From Bacillota bacterium (lineage in GTDB: Bacteria; Bacillota; Clostridia; Christensenellales; UMGS416), in contig JAEYYW010000176.1 of the NCBI GenBank assembly GCA_023428265.1, positions 1-53,455 of the forward strand: 53,455 nt of DNA. The letters are read 5' to 3'. Of this stretch, positions 38,222 through 46,305 are shown in pieces. The position numbers and the translations under genes are program-made. The notes under the pieces are model-generated. The model was not told the origin of the DNA. It searched no databases and saw only the letters and a program-made list of their open reading frames with translations. Each line of letters starts with the position of its first letter. Position 1 is the first letter of the stretch.

Positions 38222-39591
38222 AAATCCTGGTGTTGAACGGCAGCCCCAAGGGCGAAACCAGCGTGACAATGCAATATGTGAGGTATCTTCAGAAGGTGCT
38301 GCCGGAGCATGAGTTCCACATGGAGCACATCGCCCACGGCATCCGGCAGATCGAAAACAACGACGGGCGGTTTGAAGAGATCCTCAGCCAGGTGCGGGAG
38401 GCTGACGGCGTGCTCTGGGCATTTCCGCTGTATGTGTGCCTGGCCCACGCCAACTACATGCGCTTTGTGGAGCTGATCACCGAGCGCGGTGCGCAGAGCG
38501 CCTTTGCGGGCAAATATGCCGCTGCGCTCACCACGTCCATCCACTTCTTTGACAACACCGCCCACGCCTGGATGCGCGCCGTCTGTGACGACCTGGGCAT
38601 GCGTTACTGCGGGTTCTTTTCCCCGGGGATGAGCGACCTGACCACCGCGGCCGGGCAGCGCCAGCTGGCGGAGTTTGGGCGGGGGTTCCTCCACAGCATC
38701 GAAACGGGGCTGCCCACCCAGCGCCTTTATGCGCCGGTACGCGGGCAGAGCCCCGTCTATACCCCCGGCCCGGCTGGGGCGAAGTCTGCCGCGGGCGGCA
38801 AGAGAGTGCTGCTGATCACCGATGAAAACCCCGGCGATGAAAATCTCCGCCGCATGACCCAGCGCTTTGTTGAGGCGTGCGCAGACCCGGTGGAGGTGGT
38901 GCGGCTGGCCGATGCCCGCATCAAGGGCGGCTGCCTGGGCTGCCTGAAGTGCGGCTATAACAACCAATGCGTCTATGGCGGCAGTGACGACATCCAAAGC
39001 CTCTACAACGACAAGATCAGAAGCGCGGACATCATTGTGCTGGCGGGGGCGCTGCAGGGCCGGTTCCTTTCCGCCCGGTTCAAGACGTTCGTTGACCGCA
39101 GATTCCTCAACACCCACCAGCCCCAGATGGTGGGCAAGCAGCTCGCCTATCTGATCTCAGGGCCCCTGGGGCAGAACCACAACGTGGTGGAAGTGCTGCA
39201 GGCCATCGCTGAGCTGGACCGCGCCAACCTGGCCGGGATTGTGACGGATGAGTGCGACGACTCAGCCGCCATGGACGCGGTGCTCGACAGCCTTTCCCTG
39301 CGCTTGGCGGAGCTTGCCGAGGCCGGTTATGTGCCGCCGAAAACCTTTCTGGGCGTGGGCGGCATGAAGGTGTTTCGTGATGAAATCTATGGGCCTTTGC
39401 GCTCCGTGTTTCGCGCCGACCACAAGTTTTTCAAAAAGCATGGCTATTATGATTTTCCGCAGAAGAACATCGGCACACGCCTGTCCAACGTGCTGATGGG
39501 TGTGCTGAATTGCATCCCGCCGTTTCGCAAAAAGGTGCAGGCAGAAATGACGTCGTTTATGCTGATGCCGTATCAGAGGATTGTGGGGTAA
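38218..39591 (+). CDS. double-domain flavodoxin/FMN reductase protein with Cys motif
   Basis: A 457-residue cytoplasmic protein made of two flavodoxin-like units. The first (residues 1-185) begins MKILVLNGSPKGETSVTMQYV, a typical FMN-phosphate loop. The second (from about residue 198, KRVLLITDENPGDENLRRM) has GGCLGCLKCGYNNQC near residue 240, a cysteine motif like that of iron-sulfur flavoproteins. IRSADIIVLAGALQGRFLSARFKTFVDR then follows. The first unit lacks such cysteines. It could be an NADPH-dependent reductase with a cluster; substrates are unknown. Transcribed with padR, which presumably represses it. Confidence 0.87.
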   Translation: MKILVLNGSPKGETSVTMQYVRYLQKVLPEHEFHMEHIAHGIRQIENNDGRFEEILSQVREADGVLWAFPLYVCLAHANYMRFVELITERGAQSAFAGKYAAALTTSIHFFDNTAHAWMRAVCDDLGMRYCGFFSPGMSDLTTAAGQRQLAEFGRGFLHSIETGLPTQRLYAPVRGQSPVYTPGPAGAKSAAGGKRVLLITDENPGDENLRRMTQRFVEACADPVEVVRLADARIKGGCLGCLKCGYNNQCVYGGSDDIQSLYNDKIRSADIIVLAGALQGRFLSARFKTFVDRRFLNTHQPQMVGKQLAYLISGPLGQNHNVVEVLQAIAELDRANLAGIVTDECDDSAAMDAVLDSLSLRLAELAEAGYVPPKTFLGVGGMKVFRDEIYGPLRSVFRADHKFFKKHGYYDFPQKNIGTRLSNVLMGVLNCIPPFRKKVQAEMTSFMLMPYQRIVG

Positions 39592-39645
39592 CAGAGCCAT
39601 CGGCCCCGCCTGCCGCATACCTTAGTGAGTGGGGGGTGCGGCCAG

Positions 39646-39834
39646 GTGGACTCGTTGCTGGAGCAAATTGAACCGGATCAGCTGGCACTGCTGGCCAGCC
39701 TGTTTGCCATCGTGATATCAGACGGCTTGACCGCCAAGGAAAGCGCGGTATTGAGCGCGTTTCTGGTGTCGGTGAGCGATATGATGGCGTTGATTGCGGC
39801 GCACCAACTGCTGCTCGGGGAAGGCGAGCCATGA
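39646..39834 (+). CDS. small helical protein, first of a paralogous pair (DUF6774-like)
   Basis: A 62-residue protein starting at GTG 39646, with GGGGGG nine bases upstream. The sequence LEQIEPDQLALLASLFAIVISDGLTAKESAVLSAFLVSVSDMMALIAA is two amphipathic helices. It resembles short Firmicute proteins grouped as DUF6774, of unknown function. The stop overlaps the start of the next gene by four bases (ATGA), and that gene encodes a clear paralogue. It follows the flavoprotein gene by 54 bases and may belong to the same transcript. Confidence 0.6.
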   Translation: MDSLLEQIEPDQLALLASLFAIVISDGLTAKESAVLSAFLVSVSDMMALIAAHQLLLGEGEP

Positions 39835-40103
39835 ACACGATGCGCAACCAAAAGGCAGGCGCCAACGGAGACGGCGCCGCCGAACCGTCCTGCTTCCCGC
39901 TGAACAGCCTGACGCCGGAGGAAATCACGCTGGCCTCCACAGTGTTTGCCATCGCGCTGAGCGAGACAATGCCGCTGGATGACGCCAGCCTGCTGGCGTT
40001 TTTCCTGAGCACCGTCTCCAGCAACATGGGCATTTTTCTGGAAAAGAAGCGGCGTGACCTGGAGCAGCAGGAAGCCGAGCCGCCCTTCCCTGACGTGCTG
40101 TGA
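39831..40103 (+). CDS. small helical protein, second of a paralogous pair (DUF6774-like)
   Basis: A 90-residue protein. After a polar N-terminus it repeats the pattern of the previous gene: LNSLTPEEITLASTVFAIALSETMPLDDASLLAFFLSTVSSNMGIFLEKK. Alignment with the 39646 product shows shared FAI-x-S, S-x-L-x-AF and VS-x-M positions. It has a charged C-terminal tail. The two are coupled by a four-base overlap and could form a heterodimer; no function is known. It converges on argJ with only seven bases between the stops. Confidence 0.6.
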   Translation: MNTMRNQKAGANGDGAAEPSCFPLNSLTPEEITLASTVFAIALSETMPLDDASLLAFFLSTVSSNMGIFLEKKRRDLEQQEAEPPFPDVL

Positions 40104-40110
40104 CCGGCAG

Positions 40111-41307
40111 TCAGGTGCGATAGGAGCCATTGATTTTCACATAGTCATAAGTCAGGTCGCAGGCCAGCATGAAGTCTGAGCAGCCGCCCTGGTTGAAGTC
40201 CAACCGCAGCAGCACCTCCGGCTTTTGCAGCTCCTCCAGGGCGATATCCTCATCAAAGGCCAGCGCTCTGCCGCCGGCGCACACCTGCACGCCGCCAATG
40301 AACACATCCACCAGATCAGGGTTGAACCGCGCGCCGGAGTAGCCGGCGGCGGTCAGAATGCGGCCCCAGTTGGCGTCGCAGCCAAAAGCCGCCGTTTTCA
40401 CCAGCGGCGACTTTGCCACAGCCACGGCGGCCTTGTAGGCATCTTCCTCGGTGGGCAGACCGTTCACGCGGATTTCCAGCAGTTTGGTGGCGCCCTCACC
40501 GTCGGCGGCCAGCATGCGGGCCAGCGGGCCGCACAGCAGACAGAGCGCCTCGGTGAACGCACTGTGCTCCGCCGTGCCGGCCTCAATCACAGGGTTGCCG
40601 GCAAGGCCCGAGGCCAGGATCACCGCCATATCGCACACGGAAGTGTCTCCATCCACCGAAACGCGATTGAAGCTCACCCCGGCCGCCGCCCGCAGCGACG
40701 CGTCCAGCGCCGCAGAGGTGATCGCGGCGTCGGTGGTGAGCACCGCGATCATCGTGGCCATATCCGGGTGGATCATGCCGGAGCCCTTGCACATGCCGCC
40801 CAGCCGCACCTCGCACCCGCCGATCACCGCAGACGCACCCGATTGCTTGTCCACCGTGTCGGTGGTCATGATGGCCCTTGCGGCAGCGTCACCGCCGTCT
40901 TCGGAAAGAGCTTGCGCGGCGGCGCGGATGCCGGCCTCCAGCTTTTTCATGTCCAGAGGCACGCCGATCACGCCGGTGGAGCCGGTGAGCACCTCCTCCG
41001 GCAGGCAGCCGGCGGCAGAGGCGGCAGCACAGGCCATTTCCAGTGCGGCAGCGTCGCCCGCCGGGCCCAGGCAGGCGTTGGCGCAGCCGCTGTTGACTGC
41101 CACGGCGCGGGCCGTGCCCAGCGCCACATGCTTCTGCGTGAGCTGCAGCGAGTGGCCCTTCACCACGTTGCGCGTGAAGATGCCCGCTGCGGCGCAGGGC
41201 CGGTCCGCCACCACAAGGGCCACGTCGGGGTTGCCGTTTTTCTTCAGGCCGCAGGCTGCGCCGGCGGCGCGGAAGCCCTTGGGATAGGTGACGCCTTTGT
41301 TGCTCAT
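40111..41307 (-). CDS. argJ: bifunctional ornithine acetyltransferase/N-acetylglutamate synthase
   Basis: A 398-residue enzyme of arginine synthesis that transfers the acetyl group from N-acetylornithine to glutamate. The autoproteolysis motif MATMIAVLTTDA carries the nucleophile Thr185. The upstream MCKGSGMIHPDMATM, DTDTVDKQSGASA-like region (MTTDTVDKQS) and C-terminal CDLTYDYVKINGSYRT are characteristic. Length fits the family. It is a lone arg gene here, with its own promoter and no operon partner visible. Confidence 0.95.
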   Translation of the reverse strand: MSNKGVTYPKGFRAAGAACGLKKNGNPDVALVVADRPCAAAGIFTRNVVKGHSLQLTQKHVALGTARAVAVNSGCANACLGPAGDAAALEMACAAASAAGCLPEEVLTGSTGVIGVPLDMKKLEAGIRAAAQALSEDGGDAAARAIMTTDTVDKQSGASAVIGGCEVRLGGMCKGSGMIHPDMATMIAVLTTDAAITSAALDASLRAAAGVSFNRVSVDGDTSVCDMAVILASGLAGNPVIEAGTAEHSAFTEALCLLCGPLARMLAADGEGATKLLEIRVNGLPTEEDAYKAAVAVAKSPLVKTAAFGCDANWGRILTAAGYSGARFNPDLVDVFIGGVQVCAGGRALAFDEDIALEELQKPEVLLRLDFNQGGCSDFMLACDLTYDYVKINGSYRT

Positions 41308-41334
41308 GACAGTTCACTCCGGTATTTTTTGATA

Positions 41335-41363
41335 ATTATACGCTTGTTAGCATATTTATGCAA
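41335..41363 (-). promoter_or_regulatory. argJ promoter
   Basis: On the minus strand TTGCAT, 17 bases and TATAAT lie 27 bases before the argJ ATG. No convincing ARG box is seen. Confidence 0.65.
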
Positions 41364-41389
41364 TACCGGCGGACCACTCCCCTATCGCC

Positions 41390-43195
41390 TTACAGGCTGC
41401 CTTTCCTGTCGAAATATTTCATAATATCAAAGCTGCCCAGTTTGCGCCCGAACGCACCCATCACATGCAGGTAAAGCCCGTTGTGGTTCACGCCATAGGC
41501 AAAGCCGCTGTCGTGCAGCGTGTTTGGGTTGATCACCATCAGGCCCTGGCTGCCGTTGCAGTTTTCCTCCACCCATTGAAACAGATAGGCATCGTCACGA
41601 AGCTTGATGTAGAAGCAAGGGCTGCTCCACGTCGCGCCGCCGCTGTTGTCCTGCTGGAAGATGGTCCAGCTGCTGCTCTCCGGCGAGCTGTAGACATGGA
41701 TGGAGCTCATCGTGTCGCTATAAGCCCAGGCGTAGCACTTCCCCACCAGGTCGGTCGTGAAGTGGTGGCGGCGCGCAAACGGCGGCACCAGATCGCCATA
41801 TTCCAGCACGCCGAACTTGGCATAGGCACCCACCTCCCACTGGCTGTGCCAATTGCCGATCTGGGCGCGCACGGTCGTGGCAAGGCCGTTTGTGAAATCC
41901 ACAGCCTGCGTGACATTGGCGAAGTCCGGATCGCCGGTGAGCATATGGGAAAACAGGATCAGGCCCCTCGCCGGCTCAAACGCCGCATACTTCTCCTCCT
42001 GCCATTGCCCGCCGGAGAAGCGCCAGCGCAGCCTGTCGACACTGACCACATCATATTCATAGACAGGCCCGCCCTCCCCGCCCCATGGGGCAGCCGTGTG
42101 CTTCTCCCCGTCCAGCCGGACGCTGAAGCGCTTGCCGGCCAGATAGTCCGTACACGGCAGCTGGTTGGCGCTCATCATGATGTTGGGGCTGCCCTCTTCC
42201 AGAATGCGCTGCGACTGCGCGGCGTGCCGGTGCGCCTCCTCTTTGGTCATGGGGATGTCAATGTCCATCGGCCGGTAGGAATAGCGCGCGCCCTTGCCGG
42301 CAAGTCTCGGCATCGGCGGCGTCTTGTTTCCATAGCAGGAGATGGGTTCCAGATGGGCCGCGTCGCCGGTGACTTCCAGTTTCGCCCTGTGCAGCCCATA
42401 GGCCAGCCCGTCGTCTTCCCCGAAGCCAAACTCCAGGCCCGCCGCCTCCCGATCCAGGAAGTTCATCACCTCAACCCACATCTTGCCGCTGAATTCCACC
42501 TCCCAACGCGCATAGATCACAAACTCATCGTCTATCCGGATGTAGTCCGATGGGTTGGACATGGTGATGCCGCCCCGCGGGTCGCTCAGCTCCGCAAGCG
42601 TGGAGCAGACCACGCTCGGGAAGAATGTAAGAAGCTCAGCGCCGTTGTCGTAGCGCCAGTGCAGGCCGCGCCCCTCCACACGGTTCGTCGTGGTGTGCAG
42701 CTTGTCAGGCCTGGCGTTGTTGCCGCTGTCTGCCCAGCCGAAGTGGTAGTGGCGCTGGATCTCGCGGGGGATGCTGCGCGTGCCGGTGGGCGGCCTGGTG
42801 CCGGCCAGGTCACCCCCGACGGGCACCTCGATGCCAAACCACGTCTCAAAGGCGGTCATGGCATTGGTTCTCGTGTCAATGACAAGGTGCCAGCCCCGCG
42901 TGGTGGCCGGAACCATATGCGTCAGCAGGATGACCGGGCCCAGCGATATGGCGGAATAGGGAGCCTCATAGCTCACGCCATTTTCTGTCACCGCCAGCTT
43001 TTCGCCGTCCAGAATGCTGTATTCCAGCCGGTCGGGGGCATAGGGGCCCTCCAACCGGGCCGCAAACGACCAGCCGGCCAGACTGCCGCAGGCATGGCCA
43101 TCGGCCCTGGGTTTCTCCGCGACCACCCGGTTGATTTCCGCCTCGCTCATTGGGTTGAATCTGGTGAAAAACATCAGCAGGCACATCCATTTCAT
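41390..43195 (-). CDS. large MoaF-like tandem calycin protein
   Basis: A protein of about 600 residues with at least two MoaF-type beta-barrel units. The first reads LAGWSFAARLEGPYAPDRLEYSILDGEKLAVTENGVSYEAPYSAISLGPVILLTHMV. The second reads LAGKRFSVRLDG, then VVSVDRLRWRFSGGQWQEEKYAAFEPARGLILFSHML. The C-terminal 130 residues carry AYSDTMSSIHVYSSPESSSWTIFQQDN, similar to the MoaF C-terminal domain. MoaF-family proteins are lipocalin-like and their chemistry is unclear. The start is uncertain: several in-frame ATGs (43195, 43174, 43150) lack a good ribosome-binding site. No molybdenum-cofactor genes are nearby. Confidence 0.7.
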   Translation of the reverse strand: MKWMCLLMFFTRFNPMSEAEINRVVAEKPRADGHACGSLAGWSFAARLEGPYAPDRLEYSILDGEKLAVTENGVSYEAPYSAISLGPVILLTHMVPATTRGWHLVIDTRTNAMTAFETWFGIEVPVGGDLAGTRPPTGTRSIPREIQRHYHFGWADSGNNARPDKLHTTTNRVEGRGLHWRYDNGAELLTFFPSVVCSTLAELSDPRGGITMSNPSDYIRIDDEFVIYARWEVEFSGKMWVEVMNFLDREAAGLEFGFGEDDGLAYGLHRAKLEVTGDAAHLEPISCYGNKTPPMPRLAGKGARYSYRPMDIDIPMTKEEAHRHAAQSQRILEEGSPNIMMSANQLPCTDYLAGKRFSVRLDGEKHTAAPWGGEGGPVYEYDVVSVDRLRWRFSGGQWQEEKYAAFEPARGLILFSHMLTGDPDFANVTQAVDFTNGLATTVRAQIGNWHSQWEVGAYAKFGVLEYGDLVPPFARRHHFTTDLVGKCYAWAYSDTMSSIHVYSSPESSSWTIFQQDNSGGATWSSPCFYIKLRDDAYLFQWVEENCNGSQGLMVINPNTLHDSGFAYGVNHNGLYLHVMGAFGRKLGSFDIMKYFDRKGSL

Positions 43196-43712
43196 ATGAT
43201 TTGTAACAAATTATAAACGATTTCCGCCGCCGAAAGAAGAACCAGGCGGCAACACACGGCTGGCGCAGCCTGATCTTGCCGCACGCCGGCCAATATCGTT
43301 ATGTCGGCAGGTTGCGCCGCGGCCCCATGGGGCAGTTTATCCACCGCTTTTGTTGACAAGCCTGTGCATTCATTTCTTTAACCATCCAAATAAAAAGCAA
43401 ACCATGCACAACCCAAAAACCGTGGCAGGCCAAACCACCTATATGTAGTAGTGATAGGAGGCGATCACCGGCGCATGTTGCGATTGCCTGACCACAGCCT
43501 TATCCACAATATCTTCATATCGATAATTATTACTTGGTGGCAATCTGTGGTTAAACTGTAAGAATCCAGCAATTAAGCCATTTTCAGGCAACTTATTCTA
43601 AATATTGACATATTTATTGCGATGAATTACAATCAGGCTACTCGAGGGTTTTCCTCAAATATCCATAGTGCCGGCTTGGTGCATAACCCCCGGTGTGAAC
43701 AGGTGCACAGCT
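43196..43712. other. 517-bp AT-rich gap with DnaA-box-like sites
   Basis: No convincing gene is seen. The middle contains a consensus DnaA box TTATCCACA (43500-43508) and two one-mismatch boxes, TTATCCACC (43337-43345) and TGTGGTTAA (43546-43554, reverse). An AT-rich stretch lies between about 43505 and 43620. The gap also must hold the promoter for the coiled-coil protein gene at 43713. Confidence 0.45.
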
Positions 43713-45584
43713 ATGACAACGCCGCAGATCATCGCTGCAGGCGCGGCACTTTTGGTGTTCGCGGCTCTGCTGCTACTTTCGCCGAGATTGAGGATCAGAC
43801 CCTGGGTGATCGCCCTGGCGGGTCTGGTTGGTCTTGGCCTGGCGCTGATGATCGGCACGCTGGTGAACCGGGTGGCCTCCTTTGATGATTTCCTCAAGGG
43901 AGTGGCGCTGCTGGCAACCGGCGGCGTGCTGCTGGTCGTGGCTGTGAACATGGTTACCCGCAGGAGCACCGCCACCGGCAGGCTTTATGCCCCGTCCAGC
44001 GGCGCGAAGATGACCCCCGCCGCCCGGGAGGGCCGGGGTGCCAAGGCCAAGCCGATGGCGCTGAACGAGGCGCAAAGCCGGGAAATGGCCATGCTCGCCC
44101 AGCCTGCCGCATCAGAGCGGCGGGAAGCAGAGCCGGAAGCGGAGCAGGAGACGGTCACCGCACCGCCGGCACTCACCGCACCGGCCATTGCTGGGCAGCA
44201 ACAGGAAGCGGCGGAAGCAATCGCGGCGCCGGAGCAGGAAGAACCGCATCCGGAGCCCACCCCGGCAGAAGAAGCGGAGCAACCGGCAGTATCGGTTGAA
44301 CCCACACCGGAGACGATCACCGCCGACACCGGGGAAGCCACCCCGGCTCAAGCAGAGCAAGTTGAGGAGCAAGCGGAGCCTGTGGCAGATGCCGCAGCCG
44401 CCGCCATGGAGCCTGAAGCTCCCATAGAAACCAGGGAAGAAGAGATTGAGCGGCTGGACAAGCTTTTCCGGGAGGAGCAGGATCGCATCGCCCGAGAGGA
44501 AGAGGCGCGCATCCTGGAAGAGGCCCGGCAGGCCCGCGAGGCAGAAGCCCGCCGGGCAGAGAAGCAGCGGCAGCTCAAGGAGGAAGTGCGCAGCGCCGAT
44601 CTGGCCAGAACCGCCCGTCAGGAGGAGCGCCGCCGCCACGAGCGCGACCGGCGCGCCCACAAGGAGGAAGAACGGCGCTTGAAGCAGGAAAAACAACAGG
44701 AAGCGGTGGCAGCCGAAGAGGCCCAGCAGATCCGCGAGAGGATACAGGCAGAGAAGCAACGGGTTGCCGAGCTGGAAGCCCAGCGCATCCAGGAGCAGGA
44801 ATCGGCAGAGAAAGAGGCGGAGAAGGCCGCGGAGCTGGTGGCCGAAAAGGTGTTTGCCGTGCTGCCGGTTGAGGATGAAGCCGCCACCAGGTGGAAGTCG
44901 GAGCAGGAGCGGCTGGCAAGCGAGCTGGAAGCCCGCCGCGCAACCCAGCGCAAGGCAGCGGAAGAAGAGGCGGCCTGGCTGGAAGAGCAGCAGCGACTGG
45001 CCCGCGAGGCAGAGGCCCTGCAGGCGGCCCGCCAGCTGGCGGCGGAAGAAGCCCGCAGGCTCCAGGAGGAGCAGGAGCGCCTGGAGCATGAAGCAGAAGA
45101 AAAACGCATCGCCATGCACAAGGCCGCCGAAGAAGCCCGGCGCCTGCAGGAAGAGCAAGAGCGCCTCGCCCGCGAAGCAGAGGAGCACCGCATGGAGCGG
45201 GAGCGTCTTGACCGCGAAGCCGAAGAGCACCGCCTGGAGCAGGAGCGCCTTGCCCGCGAAGCCGAAGAACGCCGCCTGGAGCAGGAGCGCCTTGCCCGCG
45301 AGCGGGAGGAAGCCCACAGACGCCAGGCCGAGGAGTGCCTGAATGCCGGCGAAGCAAGCCTGGCCCAGGGCCAGCTGCCCGACGCACTGCGCGCATTGGA
45401 GCAGGCCGCGCGGATGGATGTGCCAGACGAGCTGAAGGCGCGGGCCACCGTGGCCATTGTGGAAACACTGCTGACCATGGGCTGGAAGGCCGAGGCCATG
45501 AAAAAGCTGCAGGCCATGAAGGGGCTTTCGATGGATCCGGCCGACCGCAAGCGGCTGGACGCCATTCTCCGAAAAGCGATATAG
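43713..45584 (+). CDS. membrane-anchored charged coiled-coil protein
   Basis: A 623-residue protein. The first 90 residues hold three hydrophobic helices (AAGAALLVFAALLLLSP, PWVIALAGLVGLGLALMIG, GVALLATGGVLLVVAVNM). An Ala/Pro/Glu-rich linker leads to about 300 residues of Glu/Arg/Lys/Gln/Ala helix (from residue 245). This contains imperfect repeats such as EEHRLEQERLAREAEERRLE, the pattern of single alpha helices or coiled coils. A small C-terminal helical domain (EECLNAGEASLAQGQLPDALRALEQAARMD) looks TPR-like. It may act as a spacer between membrane and cytoplasm. No family name is recognised. AGGTG precedes the ATG. Confidence 0.75.
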   Translation: MTTPQIIAAGAALLVFAALLLLSPRLRIRPWVIALAGLVGLGLALMIGTLVNRVASFDDFLKGVALLATGGVLLVVAVNMVTRRSTATGRLYAPSSGAKMTPAAREGRGAKAKPMALNEAQSREMAMLAQPAASERREAEPEAEQETVTAPPALTAPAIAGQQQEAAEAIAAPEQEEPHPEPTPAEEAEQPAVSVEPTPETITADTGEATPAQAEQVEEQAEPVADAAAAAMEPEAPIETREEEIERLDKLFREEQDRIAREEEARILEEARQAREAEARRAEKQRQLKEEVRSADLARTARQEERRRHERDRRAHKEEERRLKQEKQQEAVAAEEAQQIRERIQAEKQRVAELEAQRIQEQESAEKEAEKAAELVAEKVFAVLPVEDEAATRWKSEQERLASELEARRATQRKAAEEEAAWLEEQQRLAREAEALQAARQLAAEEARRLQEEQERLEHEAEEKRIAMHKAAEEARRLQEEQERLAREAEEHRMERERLDREAEEHRLEQERLAREAEERRLEQERLAREREEAHRRQAEECLNAGEASLAQGQLPDALRALEQAARMDVPDELKARATVAIVETLLTMGWKAEAMKKLQAMKGLSMDPADRKRLDAILRKAI

Positions 45585-45626
45585 CACAAAATTTCACCGG
45601 GCACCGCCCGGCCAGGAGGTCAGAAC

Positions 45627-46259
45627 ATGAAGAAAGTCTCCGAAATCAAACTGCTGCCGGTGCTCTCCATTGCCGACGGCGCCAATGTGGAAAAGGTGAG
45701 CCGCGTGGCCATCAACCCCACCACCAAGAAGATCGAGTATCTGGCCTTCGCCGGCACGCCCTGGTTTGAGCCCCAGGCGGTGCTGCACTGGTCCAAGGTG
45801 CGCTCCGTGGGCAAAGACATGCTCACCATCAAGAGCCGCAAGGACATCGGGCTGGTCAATGAGGAGCTCCGCCGCACGCTGAGCCGCACGATGGAGATCA
45901 TCGGCCTGGACGCCATTGATTCCTCCGGCCGGATCCTGGGCGTGGTGGCCGACCTCATGGTGGACGAAACCGCCGGCGAGCTGCGCAAGATCGTGCTGAA
46001 CGACGGCACCGCGCTGGACGTGGCCTCCGTGGTGACAATCGGCGCGGCCGTGATCACCGAGGGCAGCGCAGAAGAGGAAGAGGAAGCCGCCCCGGCTTTC
46101 AGCGAGAATGATTTCCTGCTGGGCAAGACCACCGCGCAGGATATTTCCGATGATCAGGGCAACGTGATCATCGCCGCCGGCACCGTGATCACCAACAAGG
46201 AGATCGAGGCCGCCAAAGCCGGCAACGCGCTGTATGACCTGGTCACCGGCGTGAAGTAA
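45627..46259 (+). CDS. PRC-barrel domain protein
   Basis: A 210-residue protein with two PRC-barrel-like units. The first is residues 8-80 (LLPVLSIADGANVEKVSRVAINPTTKKIEYLAF). The second is about 90-150 (GLDAIDSSGRILGVVADLMVDETAGELRKIVL). A Glu-rich linker and a C-terminal segment (DDQGNVIIAAGTVITNKEIEAAKAG) follow. PRC barrels are found in proteins that bind RNA, ribosomes or photosynthetic complexes; the partner here is unknown. GGAGG precedes the ATG and the gene lies 42 bases after the coiled-coil gene, so the two may cooperate. Confidence 0.85.
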   Translation: MKKVSEIKLLPVLSIADGANVEKVSRVAINPTTKKIEYLAFAGTPWFEPQAVLHWSKVRSVGKDMLTIKSRKDIGLVNEELRRTLSRTMEIIGLDAIDSSGRILGVVADLMVDETAGELRKIVLNDGTALDVASVVTIGAAVITEGSAEEEEEAAPAFSENDFLLGKTTAQDISDDQGNVIIAAGTVITNKEIEAAKAGNALYDLVTGVK

Positions 46260-46305
46260 GCCACTTGCCAGGCACACACCACAAACACACCACCGGAGCG
46301 ATTGA

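Noticed and set aside
43337..43554. The DnaA-box cluster as the chromosomal origin
   Set aside because: Only one perfect box, no neighbouring dnaA, dnaN, rpmH or gyrB genes, and no long AT-rich unwinding element.
43474..43560. A 28-residue frame starting MLRLPDHSLIHN after an AGGAGG
   Set aside because: The ribosome-binding site is 13 bases from the ATG, the peptide has no recognisable character and the DNA overlaps the DnaA-box-like sites. Coding is not supported.
44112..45587. Long open frames on the minus strand opposite the coiled-coil gene
   Set aside because: They arise from the biased Glu/Arg/Ala codons of the real gene. The products are Leu/Cys/Gly or Ala/Pro/Arg-rich without domains or ribosome-binding sites.
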